From JANPPS01 sp964242575 (GTDB lineage: Bacteria; Pseudomonadota; Alphaproteobacteria; Acetobacterales; Acetobacteraceae), in the NCBI GenBank assembly GCA_964242575.1, contig CAXTCN010000001.1, positions 76,694-140,693 of the forward strand: DNA of 64,000 bases, written 5' to 3'. A model generated the notes under the pieces. That model was not told the DNA's origin and made no database searches. It worked only from the letters and a program-made list of their open reading frames with translations. Below, one piece after another: positions 8,108 through 17,305 of this stretch. Numbering within the stretch: the stretch's first letter is position 1; each line of letters starts with the position of its first letter. A program made the position numbers and the translations under genes.

Positions 8108-9829
8108 ATGTCTGAAGTTTCAGTCGCACCCGGAGCAGCGGTGCGGAACCGGCCCATGACGCGTGAAGAGAGGCGCGTCATTCTCGCCTCCTCGGCCGGC
8201 ACGATCTTCGAATGGTATGACTTCTACCTGTACGGCTCACTTGCGGCGATCATCGGCGCGCAGTTCTTTTCGTCGTTCCCCGAGGCGACACGCAACGTGT
8301 TCGCCCTGCTGGCGTTCGCGGCCGGCTTCTTGGTGCGCCCGTTCGGCGCATTGGTGTTCGGACGCCTGGGCGATATGGTCGGGCGTAAGTACACCTTCCT
8401 GATCACTATCTTAATCATGGGCTTCTCGACGTTCCTGGTCGGTTGCCTGCCTTCCTACGACTCCATTGGCGTGGCCGCGCCCATCATCCTGATCTCTCTG
8501 CGGATGCTGCAGGGGCTGGCGCTTGGCGGCGAGTACGGCGGGGCCGTCGTGTACGTGGCGGAACATGCGCCCAACCATCGCCGCGGCTATTACACCAGTT
8601 GGATTCAGACCACGGCGACGCTCGGCTTGCTGCTGTCCCTGTTGGTCATCCTGTCGATTCGCCTGGCGCTCGGCGAGGCCGAATTCGCGCGCTGGGGCTG
8701 GCGCATCCCGTTCCTGATTTCCGCCGGGCTGCTGGTGATTTCCGTGTGGATTCGGTTGCAAATGCACGAGAGCCCGGCCTTCACCAAAATGAAGGATGAG
8801 GGCACGCAGTCCAAGGCGCCGCTGTCCGAGGCATTCGGCCAGTGGAAAAACGCCAAGTTCGCGCTTATCGCCCTATTCGGCTTGGTGGCCGGGCAGGCAG
8901 TGGTTTGGTACACCGGGCAGTTCTACGCACTGTTTTTCATGCAAACCATCCTGCGGGTGGACCTGTTCACTGCCAACGTGCTGATTGCCTGGTCGCTTAT
9001 TCTGGGCACCGGCGGCTTCGTGCTGTTCGGCAGCTTGTCGGACCGTATCGGCCGCAAGCCAATCATCCTGGCGGGCTGCGCTATCGCAGCGCTGGTTTAC
9101 TTTCCGCTATTCAAGGAACTGACCGCCACCGCCAACCCAGCGCTGGCCCGGGCGCAGGCGACCACCGCCGTCGTGGTCGTGGCGGACCCGGCCGACTGCT
9201 CGTTCCAGTTCAACCCGGTCGGCACGGCGAAGTTCACCAACTCCTGCGACATCGCCAAGGGCCTGCTGGCCCGCGCATCGGTCAGCTACACGGTCGAACC
9301 TAAGCCAGGCCAGTCCCCGGCCATCATCCGCGTCGGCAGCACGGAGTTCCCTGCCTACGACGCCGCCAAGCTGACCGGGGAGGCCGCTCGCACCACCCCG
9401 GCCGCCTACACCAAATCGGTCACCGACAGTCTGACCGCCGCCGGCTACCCGGCCGCGAACAACGCCGAGATCGTGCGGGTCGGCGGGTTCTTTGACGTGT
9501 TCCGCGCCCAGCCAGCCATCTGCATCGGGTTGCTGACCGTGCTCGTGCTGCTGGTGACCATGGTCTACGGCCCGATCGCGGCGGCGCTGGCGGAGTTGTT
9601 CCCGACCCGCATCCGCTACACCTCCATGTCGCTGCCGTATCACATCGGCAACGGCTGGTTCGGCGGCCTGTTGCCGGCGACGGCGTTCGCCATGATCGCG
9701 CAGACCGGCGATATCTACTACGGCCTATGGTACCCAATCGTTATCGCTACCGCCACCGTGGTAATCGGCATCTTGCTGGTGCCCGAAACCAAGGACCGCG
9801 ACTTGTTCGCCGACGCCAAGTCCGGCTGA
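8108..9829 (+). CDS. MFS transporter of the metabolite:H+ symporter (MHS/ProP-like) family with inserted domain
   Basis: A 573-residue inner-membrane carrier, longer than the usual 430-550. Family motifs are FEWYDFYLYG in helix 1, the loop signature GRLGDMVGRKYT, GLALGGEYGGAVVYVAEH and a second-half GSLSDRIGRKP. Between two late transmembrane segments lies a hydrophilic insert of roughly 130 residues (about 338-470) holding two cysteines (364 and 380), probably outside the membrane. GGGAGGA precedes the ATG by 4 bases. It has its own promoter and terminator, so it is a single-gene unit. MHS members move dicarboxylates, proline, betaine, shikimate and similar compounds; the substrate here is undetermined. 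Confidence 0.85.
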   Translation: MSEVSVAPGAAVRNRPMTREERRVILASSAGTIFEWYDFYLYGSLAAIIGAQFFSSFPEATRNVFALLAFAAGFLVRPFGALVFGRLGDMVGRKYTFLITILIMGFSTFLVGCLPSYDSIGVAAPIILISLRMLQGLALGGEYGGAVVYVAEHAPNHRRGYYTSWIQTTATLGLLLSLLVILSIRLALGEAEFARWGWRIPFLISAGLLVISVWIRLQMHESPAFTKMKDEGTQSKAPLSEAFGQWKNAKFALIALFGLVAGQAVVWYTGQFYALFFMQTILRVDLFTANVLIAWSLILGTGGFVLFGSLSDRIGRKPIILAGCAIAALVYFPLFKELTATANPALARAQATTAVVVVADPADCSFQFNPVGTAKFTNSCDIAKGLLARASVSYTVEPKPGQSPAIIRVGSTEFPAYDAAKLTGEAARTTPAAYTKSVTDSLTAAGYPAANNAEIVRVGGFFDVFRAQPAICIGLLTVLVLLVTMVYGPIAAALAELFPTRIRYTSMSLPYHIGNGWFGGLLPATAFAMIAQTGDIYYGLWYPIVIATATVVIGILLVPETKDRDLFADAKSG

Positions 9830-9840
9830 GCGCATGGGTC

Positions 9841-9865
9841 TGGCGCGCCGGGGTCCGGCGCGCCA
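9841..9865 (+). terminator. Hairpin terminator after the MFS gene
   Basis: Perfect 11-bp inverted repeat TGGCGCGCCGG (9841-9851) and CCGGCGCGCCA (9855-9865) with a 3-base loop, 11 bases after the MFS stop. It is followed by TCTTCCTCC, a pyrimidine-rich rather than pure T tract. The stem contains the AscI palindrome GGCGCGCC on both sides. Confidence 0.65.
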
Positions 9866-9891
9866 TCTTCCTCCAACACGGAGGATATCCC

Positions 9892-10185
9892 ATGGACGAC
9901 GCCACCCGCACCGAGCTTGAAGCCGCCGCCTACCGCCGCCTGGTCGCGCACCTGCGTGAGCGTTCGGACGTGCAAAACATTGACCTTATGAACCTGGCCG
10001 GGTTCTGCCGGAACTGCCTGTCCCGCTGGTACCGCGAGGAAGCGGAGGCGCGCCATGTGCCAATGACCGATCCGGAGGCGCGGGAAGTGGTTTACGGCAT
10101 GCCCTACAAGGAATGGCAGGCGCTGCACCAGCGCGAGGCCACGGCGGAGCAAAAGGCCGCGTTCGCCGCCAACCCTGGACACTGA
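9892..10185 (+). CDS. DUF1244 family protein
   Basis: A 97-residue soluble protein starting at the ATG at 9892, which has GGAGG (9880-9884) just upstream; an open frame continues further 5' but overlaps the MFS gene and its terminator. The sequence matches the small DUF1244 family of Proteobacteria. Features include LVAHLRERSDVQNIDLMN, FCRNCLSRWYREEA with a CxxC-like pair, and VVYGMPYKEWQ. The fold is helical and no catalytic role is established for the family. It is followed 43 bp later by gapR. Confidence 0.85.
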   Translation: MDDATRTELEAAAYRRLVAHLRERSDVQNIDLMNLAGFCRNCLSRWYREEAEARHVPMTDPEAREVVYGMPYKEWQALHQREATAEQKAAFAANPGH

Positions 10186-10228
10186 CGGCTGGCCCCGCTA
10201 ACTCGCGCGCCTGGCTTTTAAGGGTTTT

Positions 10229-10534
10229 ATGATGGCGCTTGATGACGCTGACACGCTCGACAACGATCCCCTGGACGAGAAGGCGGCGGCCAAGGCCAAG
10301 GTCGGCGGCATCGCCGTGGACCGCCTTCGCAGCCTGATCGAGCGGATCGAGCGGCTAGAGGAGGAACGCAAGGCGCTCGGCAGCGACATCAAGGACATTT
10401 ACTCCGAGGCCAAATCCGCCGGGTTCGACGTCAAGGTGCTGCGGCAGATCATCCGGATCCGCAAGCAGGAGCCGGCGGAGGTCGAGGAGCAGGAGTCGCT
10501 GCTGGACGTGTACCGCCGTGCGCTTGGGATGTGA
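10229..10534 (+). CDS. gapR: GapR-like nucleoid-associated protein (DUF2312/UPF0335)
   Basis: A 101-residue protein with the DUF2312 core VDRLRSLIERIERLEEERK followed by LGSDIKDIYSEAKSAGFDV and KVLRQIIRIRKQE. In Caulobacter, GapR of this family is an essential protein that encircles over-twisted DNA ahead of replication and transcription and stimulates topoisomerases. The central part is a coiled coil used for oligomerisation. Two consecutive ATGs (10229 and 10232) are possible starts. Its 3' end overlaps the end of the convergent acyl-CoA synthetase by 86 bp. Confidence 0.9.
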   Translation: MMALDDADTLDNDPLDEKAAAKAKVGGIAVDRLRSLIERIERLEEERKALGSDIKDIYSEAKSAGFDVKVLRQIIRIRKQEPAEVEEQESLLDVYRRALGM

Positions 10535-12215
10535 CGTTCCGGTGCATCCGCAACACTGCCGCCCGCCGGACTTTCTGGCTGGGCGTCAGCAGCCCGTTCT
10601 CGATGGTGAACGGCGGCACCAGGGCGTGCCGTCGCACCCGCTCCGTCACTGAAACCCGCGCGTTGAAGCGCGCCACCGCTGCGGCCACCGTGCGCGCGTC
10701 CTCGGTTTCCGCTGGCGCCAGCAACGCCGATAGCCCGGCCTGCCCGTCGCCGAACACCACGGCCTGCAGGATTTCCGGCTCCCTCATCAGCATGCCTTCC
10801 AGCCGCGCAGGCGACACGTTCTCGCCGCCGGACAGTACGATGATGTCGCGCTTGCGGTCGGTGATGGTTAGGTGTCCGGCCGCGTCCAGCACGCCCACGT
10901 CGCCGGTGTGCAACCAGCCATCCCGGATCGTTGCCGCGGTCGCCTCCGGCTGGTTCCAATAGCCGTCCATCACCAAGTCGCCGCGCACCAGGATTTCACC
11001 GTCCTCGGCGATCCGCAGCTCCACGCCGGCCAGCGGCGGGCCGACCGTTGCGACGCCGGGCACGTCCGGGCGGTTGGCGCTGATGACAGGTCCGGCCTCG
11101 GTTTGGCCGTAACCTTGCATCAACACGATCCCCAATGCCTGGAAGAAGCGGCCGACTTCCGGGTCAAGCCGTGCGCCGCCGGACATCGCAGCCCGCCACC
11201 GCCCGCCAAACCGCGCCAGCACGCGGCGTCGCACCTGCGCCAGCAGCGGTTCCGCCAGCCGGTCCAGAAGCGTGGGCGTCCCGTCCACCCGGCGCAGCCC
11301 GGCCGCTATCGCCCAATGGAACAGCCGTTGCTGCCACGCTGGCTGGCGGCCCACCTGCAACAGGATACGGCTGCGGATCACGTCCAGCAGGCGCGGCACC
11401 ACCAGCATGACGGTTGGCCGGACCACGGCCATGTCGGCCGCCAAATGTTCGATGCCGCGGCTGTACACGATCTCCGTGCCGAGGCCGGGCAGGAAGAACT
11501 GGCCAACGGTATGCTCGAAACTGTGCGAGAGCGGCAGGAACGACAGGTAAACCTCGTCCTTGAGCCGCAACGGCCGCACCAGCTCGGTGGCGCCGGCCAT
11601 GTTCGACAGGATGGCGCGGTGCGGCAGCATCACCCCGCGCGGCAGGCCAGACGTGCCGCTGGTGTAAATCAGGCACGCCAGCGCTCCCGGTGGAATGCCC
11701 TCCGCCTCGGCCGCGATGTCGTCGGGCGCGGCTGGGTCGGCCTCAAGCGGCGCGAAGTGCCGGCCATGGCCGGCCTCCATGCAGATAAGCTGGTCGATGC
11801 CGCCAACCAGCGACGCGCCCGCCATGACGCGGCCCGCCAGCGCGGCCGTGGACGCCACGGCGACGCGCGCTCCGCTGTCCAGCAGCAGGTGCGCGTGGTC
11901 CTCCGGCGTGTTGGTGACGTAGCCCAGCACCGGCACGGCGCGGATGGCCATCAACGCGGTTTCCAGCACCGGCACCTCCGGCCGGTTCTCGCTCACGATC
12001 AGCACGCGGTCCCCGGCCGTCACGCCCGCCTCGCGCAGCCCGCGCGCCACCGAGGCGGCACGGCGCGCGAACTCTGCCCACGAGACGCCATGCCACGCCT
12101 CGTCCCGGAAATGCCGCAGCATGGGGCGCTGGCCCCAGCGGCGGCTCAGCCCAAACATCATGGTTGGCAGGTTGGGCCAAGGCAAGGTCGGCGATAAGGC
12201 CGGAGTGGTGTTCAC
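10449..12215 (-). CDS. AMP-dependent long-chain fatty acid--CoA ligase-like protein
   Basis: A 588-residue acyl-adenylate-forming enzyme that activates a carboxylic acid with ATP and CoA. Motifs are the P-loop YTSGTSGLPRG, YGQTEAGPV (A5), WLHTGDVG and DRKRDIIVLSGGENVSP. The architecture and the LSFLPLSHSFEH segment resemble long-chain acyl-CoA synthetases. The GTG at 12215 is chosen because GGAG precedes it and upstream residues are not family-like. The C-terminal ~30 residues are proline/alanine-rich and antisense to gapR, so the family-like part probably ends before the overlap. It is divergent from pepF across 70 bp. The acyl substrate is not determined. Confidence 0.88.
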   Translation of the reverse strand: MNTTPALSPTLPWPNLPTMMFGLSRRWGQRPMLRHFRDEAWHGVSWAEFARRAASVARGLREAGVTAGDRVLIVSENRPEVPVLETALMAIRAVPVLGYVTNTPEDHAHLLLDSGARVAVASTAALAGRVMAGASLVGGIDQLICMEAGHGRHFAPLEADPAAPDDIAAEAEGIPPGALACLIYTSGTSGLPRGVMLPHRAILSNMAGATELVRPLRLKDEVYLSFLPLSHSFEHTVGQFFLPGLGTEIVYSRGIEHLAADMAVVRPTVMLVVPRLLDVIRSRILLQVGRQPAWQQRLFHWAIAAGLRRVDGTPTLLDRLAEPLLAQVRRRVLARFGGRWRAAMSGGARLDPEVGRFFQALGIVLMQGYGQTEAGPVISANRPDVPGVATVGPPLAGVELRIAEDGEILVRGDLVMDGYWNQPEATAATIRDGWLHTGDVGVLDAAGHLTITDRKRDIIVLSGGENVSPARLEGMLMREPEILQAVVFGDGQAGLSALLAPAETEDARTVAAAVARFNARVSVTERVRRHALVPPFTIENGLLTPSQKVRRAAVLRMHRNVTSQAHGGTRPAATPAPRPPPAPACGSG

Positions 12216-12285
12216 GCTTGCTCCTTCGGTGCGCCGTCCCACCTTCATGGGACACGCCGTATCAGCACGACAGGACAGACACCAG

Positions 12286-14097
12286 ATGCACCGACCGGGC
12301 ACCCCCGCGCCAGATGGACACGCTGCGACCGCCACCGCCGATGACACCCTGCCGTCCTGGGACCTGACGGACCTCTACCCCGCGCCGGACAGCCCTGAGC
12401 TTGAAGCCGACTTCATCCGCGCCGAAGGAGCCGCCCGGGCGTTCAAGGCGGCCAACGCCGGAACCTTGGCGGACCGTAGCGGCGCGCAGTTGGCGGCTAT
12501 CCTAGCGGAGTACGAGCGCATCGAGGAGACGCTCGGCCGGCTCGTTTCGTATGCCCAACTGCAATTCAGCACCGACAGCACCGACCCGGTGATCGGCCGC
12601 TTTTACCAGTCGGTGAATGAGCGGGTCACCAGCATCAGCTCGGACCTGCTGTTCCTCTCGCTGGAGCTGAACCGGATCGACGACGCCGTGCTCGACGCGA
12701 AGCTCGCCGACCCGCAGTTGGCTTGCTGGGCGCCCTGGCTGCGCGACCTTCGGGTGTTCCGCCCGCACCAGTTGTCGGACGAGCTGGAGAGGCTGCTGCA
12801 CGAAAAGGAAGTGACTGGCCGCAGCGCCTGGAGCCGACTGTTCGACGAGACGGTCGCCGGTATGCGGGTGCCGCTGCGGGGCGAGGAGCTGACGGTCAGC
12901 GCCGCGCTGAACAAGCTGTCCGACCGGGACCGCGACACGCGCCGGGACGCAGCCCAGGCTATTGGCGACGTGTTCACCAAGAATGTCCGGCTGTTTTCCT
13001 TGGTGACCAACACGCTCGCCAAGGACAAGGAGATCATCGACGCCTGGCGCGGCTATCCCCGCCCGACCAGCAGCCGCAACCGGGCCAACATGGTCGAGGA
13101 CAGCGTGGTGGACGCGCTCAGCACGGCGGTATCGCAGGATTACGGCCGGCTGTCGCACCGGTACTATGCGCTGAAGGCGAAGTGGCTCGGGCTTGAGAAG
13201 CTGGAGCACTGGGACCGCAACGCGCCCCTGCCGGAGGACCTGGACGGCCAAATCCCTTGGGAGGAGGCGCGGGACCGCGTGCTATCGGCCTATGGCGGTT
13301 TCTCGAAGGAGCTGGCGAGCGTCGGGCGCCGGTTCTTCGACCAGCCGTGGATTGACGCCAAGCTGCGGCCGGGCAAGTCCGGTGGCGCGTTCGCGCACCC
13401 GACCGTGCCGTCCGCGCACCCGTACCTGCTGTTGAACTACCACGGCAAGACCCGTGACGTGATGACCCTGGCGCATGAGCTTGGCCACGGGGTGCACCAG
13501 GTGCTGGCGGCCGAGCAGGGATACTTGATGTCCGGCACGCCGCTGACCCTGGCCGAGACCGCCAGCGTGTTCGGGGAAATGATGACGTTCCGCGCGTTGC
13601 TGGATGCGGAAACGGACCCTAAGCGCCGCCGCATCATGCTGGCGAGCAAGGTCGAGGACATGCTGAACACGGTGGTGCGCCAGACCGCGTTCTACCAGTT
13701 TGAGACCCTGCTGCATGACGAGCGCCGGTCCGGCGAGCTGGTGGCGGACCGGATCGGTGAGCTATGGCTGCAGGTGCAGGCCGCGAGCCTTGGCCCGGTG
13801 TTCAACTTCACGCCGGAGTATAAGGTATTCTGGGCCTATGTGCCGCATTTCATTCACACGCCGTTCTACGTCTATGCCTATGCGTTCGGGGACTGCCTGG
13901 TGAACGCGCTGTACTCGGTGTTCCAAAACGGTCATCCCGGGTTTGAGCAGAAATACCTGGACATGCTGCGCGCCGGCGGCACCAAGCGGCACAAGGAGCT
14001 GTTGGCGCCGTTCGGCTTGGATGCGTCGGACCCGGCGTTCTGGCGCCGCGGCTTGGATGTCATCAGCGGCTTCATCGACGAGTTGGAGGCCGCTTAG
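12286..14097 (+). CDS. pepF: M3 family oligoendopeptidase F-type metallopeptidase
   Basis: A cytoplasmic zinc peptidase that trims short peptides; 603 residues, the usual PepF length of about 600. The zinc site is HELGH (397-401) within LAHELGHGVHQVLA, followed by ETASVFGEMM, the third ligand Glu. The C-terminal HFIHTPFYVYAYAFGD is the conserved M3B substrate-binding Tyr/His segment. I place the start at the ATG at 12286 with AGGA upstream; the frame is open further 5', but that region is the divergent promoter and the N-terminus of the ligase. The stop overlaps the GTG of the ABC1 gene by one base, so the two are coupled. Confidence 0.93.
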   Translation: MHRPGTPAPDGHAATATADDTLPSWDLTDLYPAPDSPELEADFIRAEGAARAFKAANAGTLADRSGAQLAAILAEYERIEETLGRLVSYAQLQFSTDSTDPVIGRFYQSVNERVTSISSDLLFLSLELNRIDDAVLDAKLADPQLACWAPWLRDLRVFRPHQLSDELERLLHEKEVTGRSAWSRLFDETVAGMRVPLRGEELTVSAALNKLSDRDRDTRRDAAQAIGDVFTKNVRLFSLVTNTLAKDKEIIDAWRGYPRPTSSRNRANMVEDSVVDALSTAVSQDYGRLSHRYYALKAKWLGLEKLEHWDRNAPLPEDLDGQIPWEEARDRVLSAYGGFSKELASVGRRFFDQPWIDAKLRPGKSGGAFAHPTVPSAHPYLLLNYHGKTRDVMTLAHELGHGVHQVLAAEQGYLMSGTPLTLAETASVFGEMMTFRALLDAETDPKRRRIMLASKVEDMLNTVVRQTAFYQFETLLHDERRSGELVADRIGELWLQVQAASLGPVFNFTPEYKVFWAYVPHFIHTPFYVYAYAFGDCLVNALYSVFQNGHPGFEQKYLDMLRAGGTKRHKELLAPFGLDASDPAFWRRGLDVISGFIDELEAA

Positions 14098-15449
14098 TGG
14101 CAGACCTGAACCGGCCGAACCTGTTCGGCGAACTGAAGCGCTTCGCGCGCACGTCTGGCGCCGTCGGCGGCATTGCGGCGCGGGTGGCCGGACAGAAGGT
14201 GTTCGGTTTCAAAAGCGACCGCACCGCCCATGCCGAGGACCTGAAAGCCATTCTAGGCGGGCTTAAGGGGCCGCTGATGAAGGTTGCGCAAATCCTGTCC
14301 ACCATCCCTGACGCGCTGCCGCCCGAGTATGCCGAGGAGTTGGCGCAGTTGCAGGCCAACGCCCCGTCCATGGGCTGGTCGTTCGTGCGCCGGCGCATGA
14401 CGGGGGAGCTTGGCCCGGACTGGCAGTCCCGGTTCACGAGCTTCGGCCAGGAAGCCGCTGCGGCGGCGAGCCTGGGGCAGGTGCATCGCGCCACCTTGCC
14501 GGACGGCACGGACGTGGCCTGCAAGCTGCAATACCCGGACATGCCGAGCATCGTGGACGCGGACCTGAAGCAGCTCCGGCTAGCGATGAACCTGTACCAG
14601 CGCATGGACAGCGCCATCCAAGGCGCTGACATCTATGCGGAAATTGCGGAGCGGCTACGGGAGGAGTTGGACTACCTGCGTGAGGCGGCGCAGATGCGCC
14701 TGTATCAGATCATGCTGCGGGACGACCCGTTCATCACGGTGCCGACTCCGGTCGAGGGCTACTGCACGCCTCGCTTGCTGACCATGAGCTGGCTGGATGG
14801 CGAGGCCATGCAGGCGCGCATCGACCGCGAGACCGGGCTGGAGGACCGCAACAACATGGCCCGGGCGCTGTTCCACGCCTGGTACGTGCCGTTCTACCAG
14901 TATGGCGTCATCCACGGCGACCCGCACATGGGCAACTATCAGGTGCGGCCGGACGGTGGCCTGAACCTGTTGGACTTCGGCGCGATCCGCGTGTTCCCAC
15001 CCCGGTTCGTAGGCGGCGTCATCGAGCTGTACGAGGCGATCCGCGACAGCGATGACGAAAAGGCCCGGCATGCTTATGAGGGCTGGGGCTTCAACGATCT
15101 GTCCAAGGAACAGATGGACGTGCTGAACCAGTGGGCGGCGTTCGTCTACGAGCCGCTGCTGTCCGACCGGGTGCGCCGCATCCAGGAGAACGGCGATAGC
15201 CAGTATGGCCGCAGCGTGGTGGAAAAGGTGCACGCCGGGCTGCAGCAGACCGGGGGCGTGAAGCCGCCACGGGAATTTGTACTGATGGACCGCTCGGCCA
15301 TCGGGTTGGGCAGCGTGTTCCTGCGCTTGGGCGCTGAGCTGAACTGGAGCCGCATGTTCCAGGAGATGATCGAGGGATTCAAGACCGACGAGGTCGCGGC
15401 CCGGCAGGCGGCGGCGCTGGCGGAGGCCGGGGTGCCAGCGAGCGGCTGA
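14097..15449 (+). CDS. ABC1/UbiB-family atypical kinase
   Basis: A 450-residue protein kinase-like protein. Visible family features are the KxGQ-like element as LMKVAQILS, an alanine-rich loop AAAAASLGQVHRATL, the catalytic Lys in VACKLQYP, LREELDYLREA, the HGDPHMGNYQ catalytic loop and LDFGAIR. UbiB/COQ8 homologues support ubiquinone synthesis or lipid extraction and act at the inner membrane. No C-terminal transmembrane helices like those of E. coli UbiB are apparent, so this may be a paralogue rather than UbiB itself. It starts with GTG, overlapping the pepF stop by 1 bp. Confidence 0.88.
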   Translation: MADLNRPNLFGELKRFARTSGAVGGIAARVAGQKVFGFKSDRTAHAEDLKAILGGLKGPLMKVAQILSTIPDALPPEYAEELAQLQANAPSMGWSFVRRRMTGELGPDWQSRFTSFGQEAAAAASLGQVHRATLPDGTDVACKLQYPDMPSIVDADLKQLRLAMNLYQRMDSAIQGADIYAEIAERLREELDYLREAAQMRLYQIMLRDDPFITVPTPVEGYCTPRLLTMSWLDGEAMQARIDRETGLEDRNNMARALFHAWYVPFYQYGVIHGDPHMGNYQVRPDGGLNLLDFGAIRVFPPRFVGGVIELYEAIRDSDDEKARHAYEGWGFNDLSKEQMDVLNQWAAFVYEPLLSDRVRRIQENGDSQYGRSVVEKVHAGLQQTGGVKPPREFVLMDRSAIGLGSVFLRLGAELNWSRMFQEMIEGFKTDEVAARQAAALAEAGVPASG

Positions 15450-15539
15450 CCGCCGTTCCGGGCCACGGGAACCCAGGCCCACTTGCGTCCACAGTGCCCG
15501 GCTGCGCAAACTAGGCCAACTGTGTAGAGGAAACGACGC

Positions 15540-16883
15540 ATGCGCCTTGCGGTGCTGAAAGAACGTGCCGACTCCGAAATGCGCGTGGCCGCCACGCCGG
15601 ACACGGTGAAGAAACTGGTGGCGATGGGCCTCGCGGTCGCAGTCGAGGCTGACGCCGGCCGGGCCAGTTCGATAAGGGACACGGAATACCAGGCGGCGGG
15701 CGCCGAGATCGCGCCGGATGCGGCTGCGGCGCTGGCGGGGGCAGGGGTGGTGTTCGCCGTCGGCATGCCGCCCGCCGACGTGCGCGCCAACATCCCGCGC
15801 GGCGCGTTGCTGGTCTGCACCAGCGGCGCCATGACCCAGCCCGAGCTGGTCAGCGCGCTCGCGGAGGGCGGGATCGACGTCGCGGCCATGGAGCTGCTGC
15901 CGCGCATCACGCGGGCCCAGAGCATGGACGTGCTCAGCAGCCAGGCGAACCTTGCGGGCTATCGTGGGGTGATCGAGGGCGCGTCGGCGTTCGACCGGGG
16001 CTTTCCGATGATGATGACCGCCGCGGGCACGGTGCCGCCGGCGCGGGTATTCGTGATCGGCGCCGGCGTGGCCGGGCTACAGGCCATCGCGACCGCGCGC
16101 CGCTTGGGCGCCATCGTGTCCGCGACCGATGTGCGCCCGGCGGCCAAGGAGGAAATCAAGTCGCTCGGCGCGACGTACGTGGGCGTCGAGGACGAGGAGA
16201 CGGCTGGGCAAACTGGCGCATACGCCAAGGAAATGTCCGACGCGTTCCGCCAGAAACAGGCGGAGCTGATGGCCGCCACAGTGGCGAAGAACGACCTGGT
16301 GATCTGCACGGCTCTGGTGCAGGGCCGCAAGGCGCCGGTCATCGTGAACCAGGCCATGGTGGACGCCATGCGGCCGGGCAGCGTGATCGTGGACCTTGCG
16401 GCCGAGGCCGGCGGCAACTGCGCGGCGACAGTGCCCGGCGAGATCACGACCACGGAGAACGGCGTGAAGGTGCTGGGCTGGGCCAACTGGCCGGCGCGCA
16501 TCCCGGTCGCGGCCAGCGCGCTTTACGCCCGCAACCTGCTGACCTTCCTGACCACGTTTTGGGACAAGGAGGGCAAGCGCCCGGCGTTGCCGGAGACGGA
16601 CGAGATCGTGCGCGGCGTCATGCTGACCCGCGGCGGCGCCATGGTGCACGCCAACGTCAAGGGCGTGCCGACCCCGTCGCGCGTGGAGACCTCGAAGGAG
16701 GGCACTCCGCCGTCTGTGATGCCGCAGATCGTGGCGGCGGACGCCCCGCAGCCAGGCGTCGAGGGGCCGGCGGTGCAGGCGCCGCAGGTGGAGGCCGTGA
16801 GCTTCGAGCCGCCGGATGTCAAAGCCGCGCGCATCGAGGCGTCAAAGGCCACGAACGCGCCGGCGCCGCACGCCAACCCATAA
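15540..16883 (+). CDS. pntAA: NAD(P) transhydrogenase alpha subunit, NAD(H)-binding part (PntAA)
   Basis: This is domain I of the proton-translocating transhydrogenase, which drives NADP+ reduction by NADH with the proton gradient. Residues 1 to about 380 show the alanine dehydrogenase/PntA fold: MRLAVLKE start, RITRAQSMDVLSSQANLAGYRGV and the Rossmann loop VIGAGVAGLQAIATARRLGA with acceptor VSATDVRP. At 447 residues it carries a C-terminal Pro/Ala-rich tail of about 60 residues lacking recognisable structure, possibly a linker to PntAB. The subunit is split from the membrane part, as in Rhodospirillum. GAGGAA precedes the ATG, and pntAB follows after 13 bp. Confidence 0.95.
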   Translation: MRLAVLKERADSEMRVAATPDTVKKLVAMGLAVAVEADAGRASSIRDTEYQAAGAEIAPDAAAALAGAGVVFAVGMPPADVRANIPRGALLVCTSGAMTQPELVSALAEGGIDVAAMELLPRITRAQSMDVLSSQANLAGYRGVIEGASAFDRGFPMMMTAAGTVPPARVFVIGAGVAGLQAIATARRLGAIVSATDVRPAAKEEIKSLGATYVGVEDEETAGQTGAYAKEMSDAFRQKQAELMAATVAKNDLVICTALVQGRKAPVIVNQAMVDAMRPGSVIVDLAAEAGGNCAATVPGEITTTENGVKVLGWANWPARIPVAASALYARNLLTFLTTFWDKEGKRPALPETDEIVRGVMLTRGGAMVHANVKGVPTPSRVETSKEGTPPSVMPQIVAADAPQPGVEGPAVQAPQVEAVSFEPPDVKAARIEASKATNAPAPHANP

Positions 16884-16896
16884 GAAAGACCCGACG

Positions 16897-17304
16897 ATGG
16901 AACCAAGCCTTTACGCGAACGAGGCCGCGCGCATCGCCCAGAGCGCCGCGAGCCTGGCGGACCAGTTGCGCGCAGCCGGTGCCGGCCTCGAGCCGGTCGC
17001 CACGGCCGTCGAGCCGTTTATCTTCCTGCTGGCCATTTTCCTTATGGCCTGCTTCGTCGGCTACTACGTCGTCTGGAACGTGACGCCCGCTTTGCACTCG
17101 CCGCTGATGGGCGTGACCAATGCCATTTCGTCGGTGATCGTGGTTGGCGCGATGCTGGCGGTCGGGTTGTCCGACAACAACTGGGCGCGGGCGTTCGGCT
17201 TCCTCGCCGTCCTGCTCGCCAGCGTGAACATATTCGGCGGCTTCGTGGTAACGCAGCGAATGCTGGCGATGTTCCAGACCAACAAGCCGCGGGTGAAGTC
17301 GTAG
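16897..17304 (+). CDS. pntAB: NAD(P) transhydrogenase alpha subunit 2, membrane part (PntAB)
   Basis: A 135-residue inner-membrane subunit contributing the first helices of the proton channel. Hydrophobic segments are FIFLLAIFLMACFVGYYVVW, a conserved TPALHSPLMGVTNAISS loop, VIVVGAMLAVGL and a last helix before the Arg/Lys-rich end. I start at the ATG at 16897, directly after pntAA, rather than the longer out-of-register extension overlapping pntAA. pntB follows after one base. Confidence 0.94.
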   Translation: MEPSLYANEAARIAQSAASLADQLRAAGAGLEPVATAVEPFIFLLAIFLMACFVGYYVVWNVTPALHSPLMGVTNAISSVIVVGAMLAVGLSDNNWARAFGFLAVLLASVNIFGGFVVTQRMLAMFQTNKPRVKS

Positions 17305-17305
17305 C

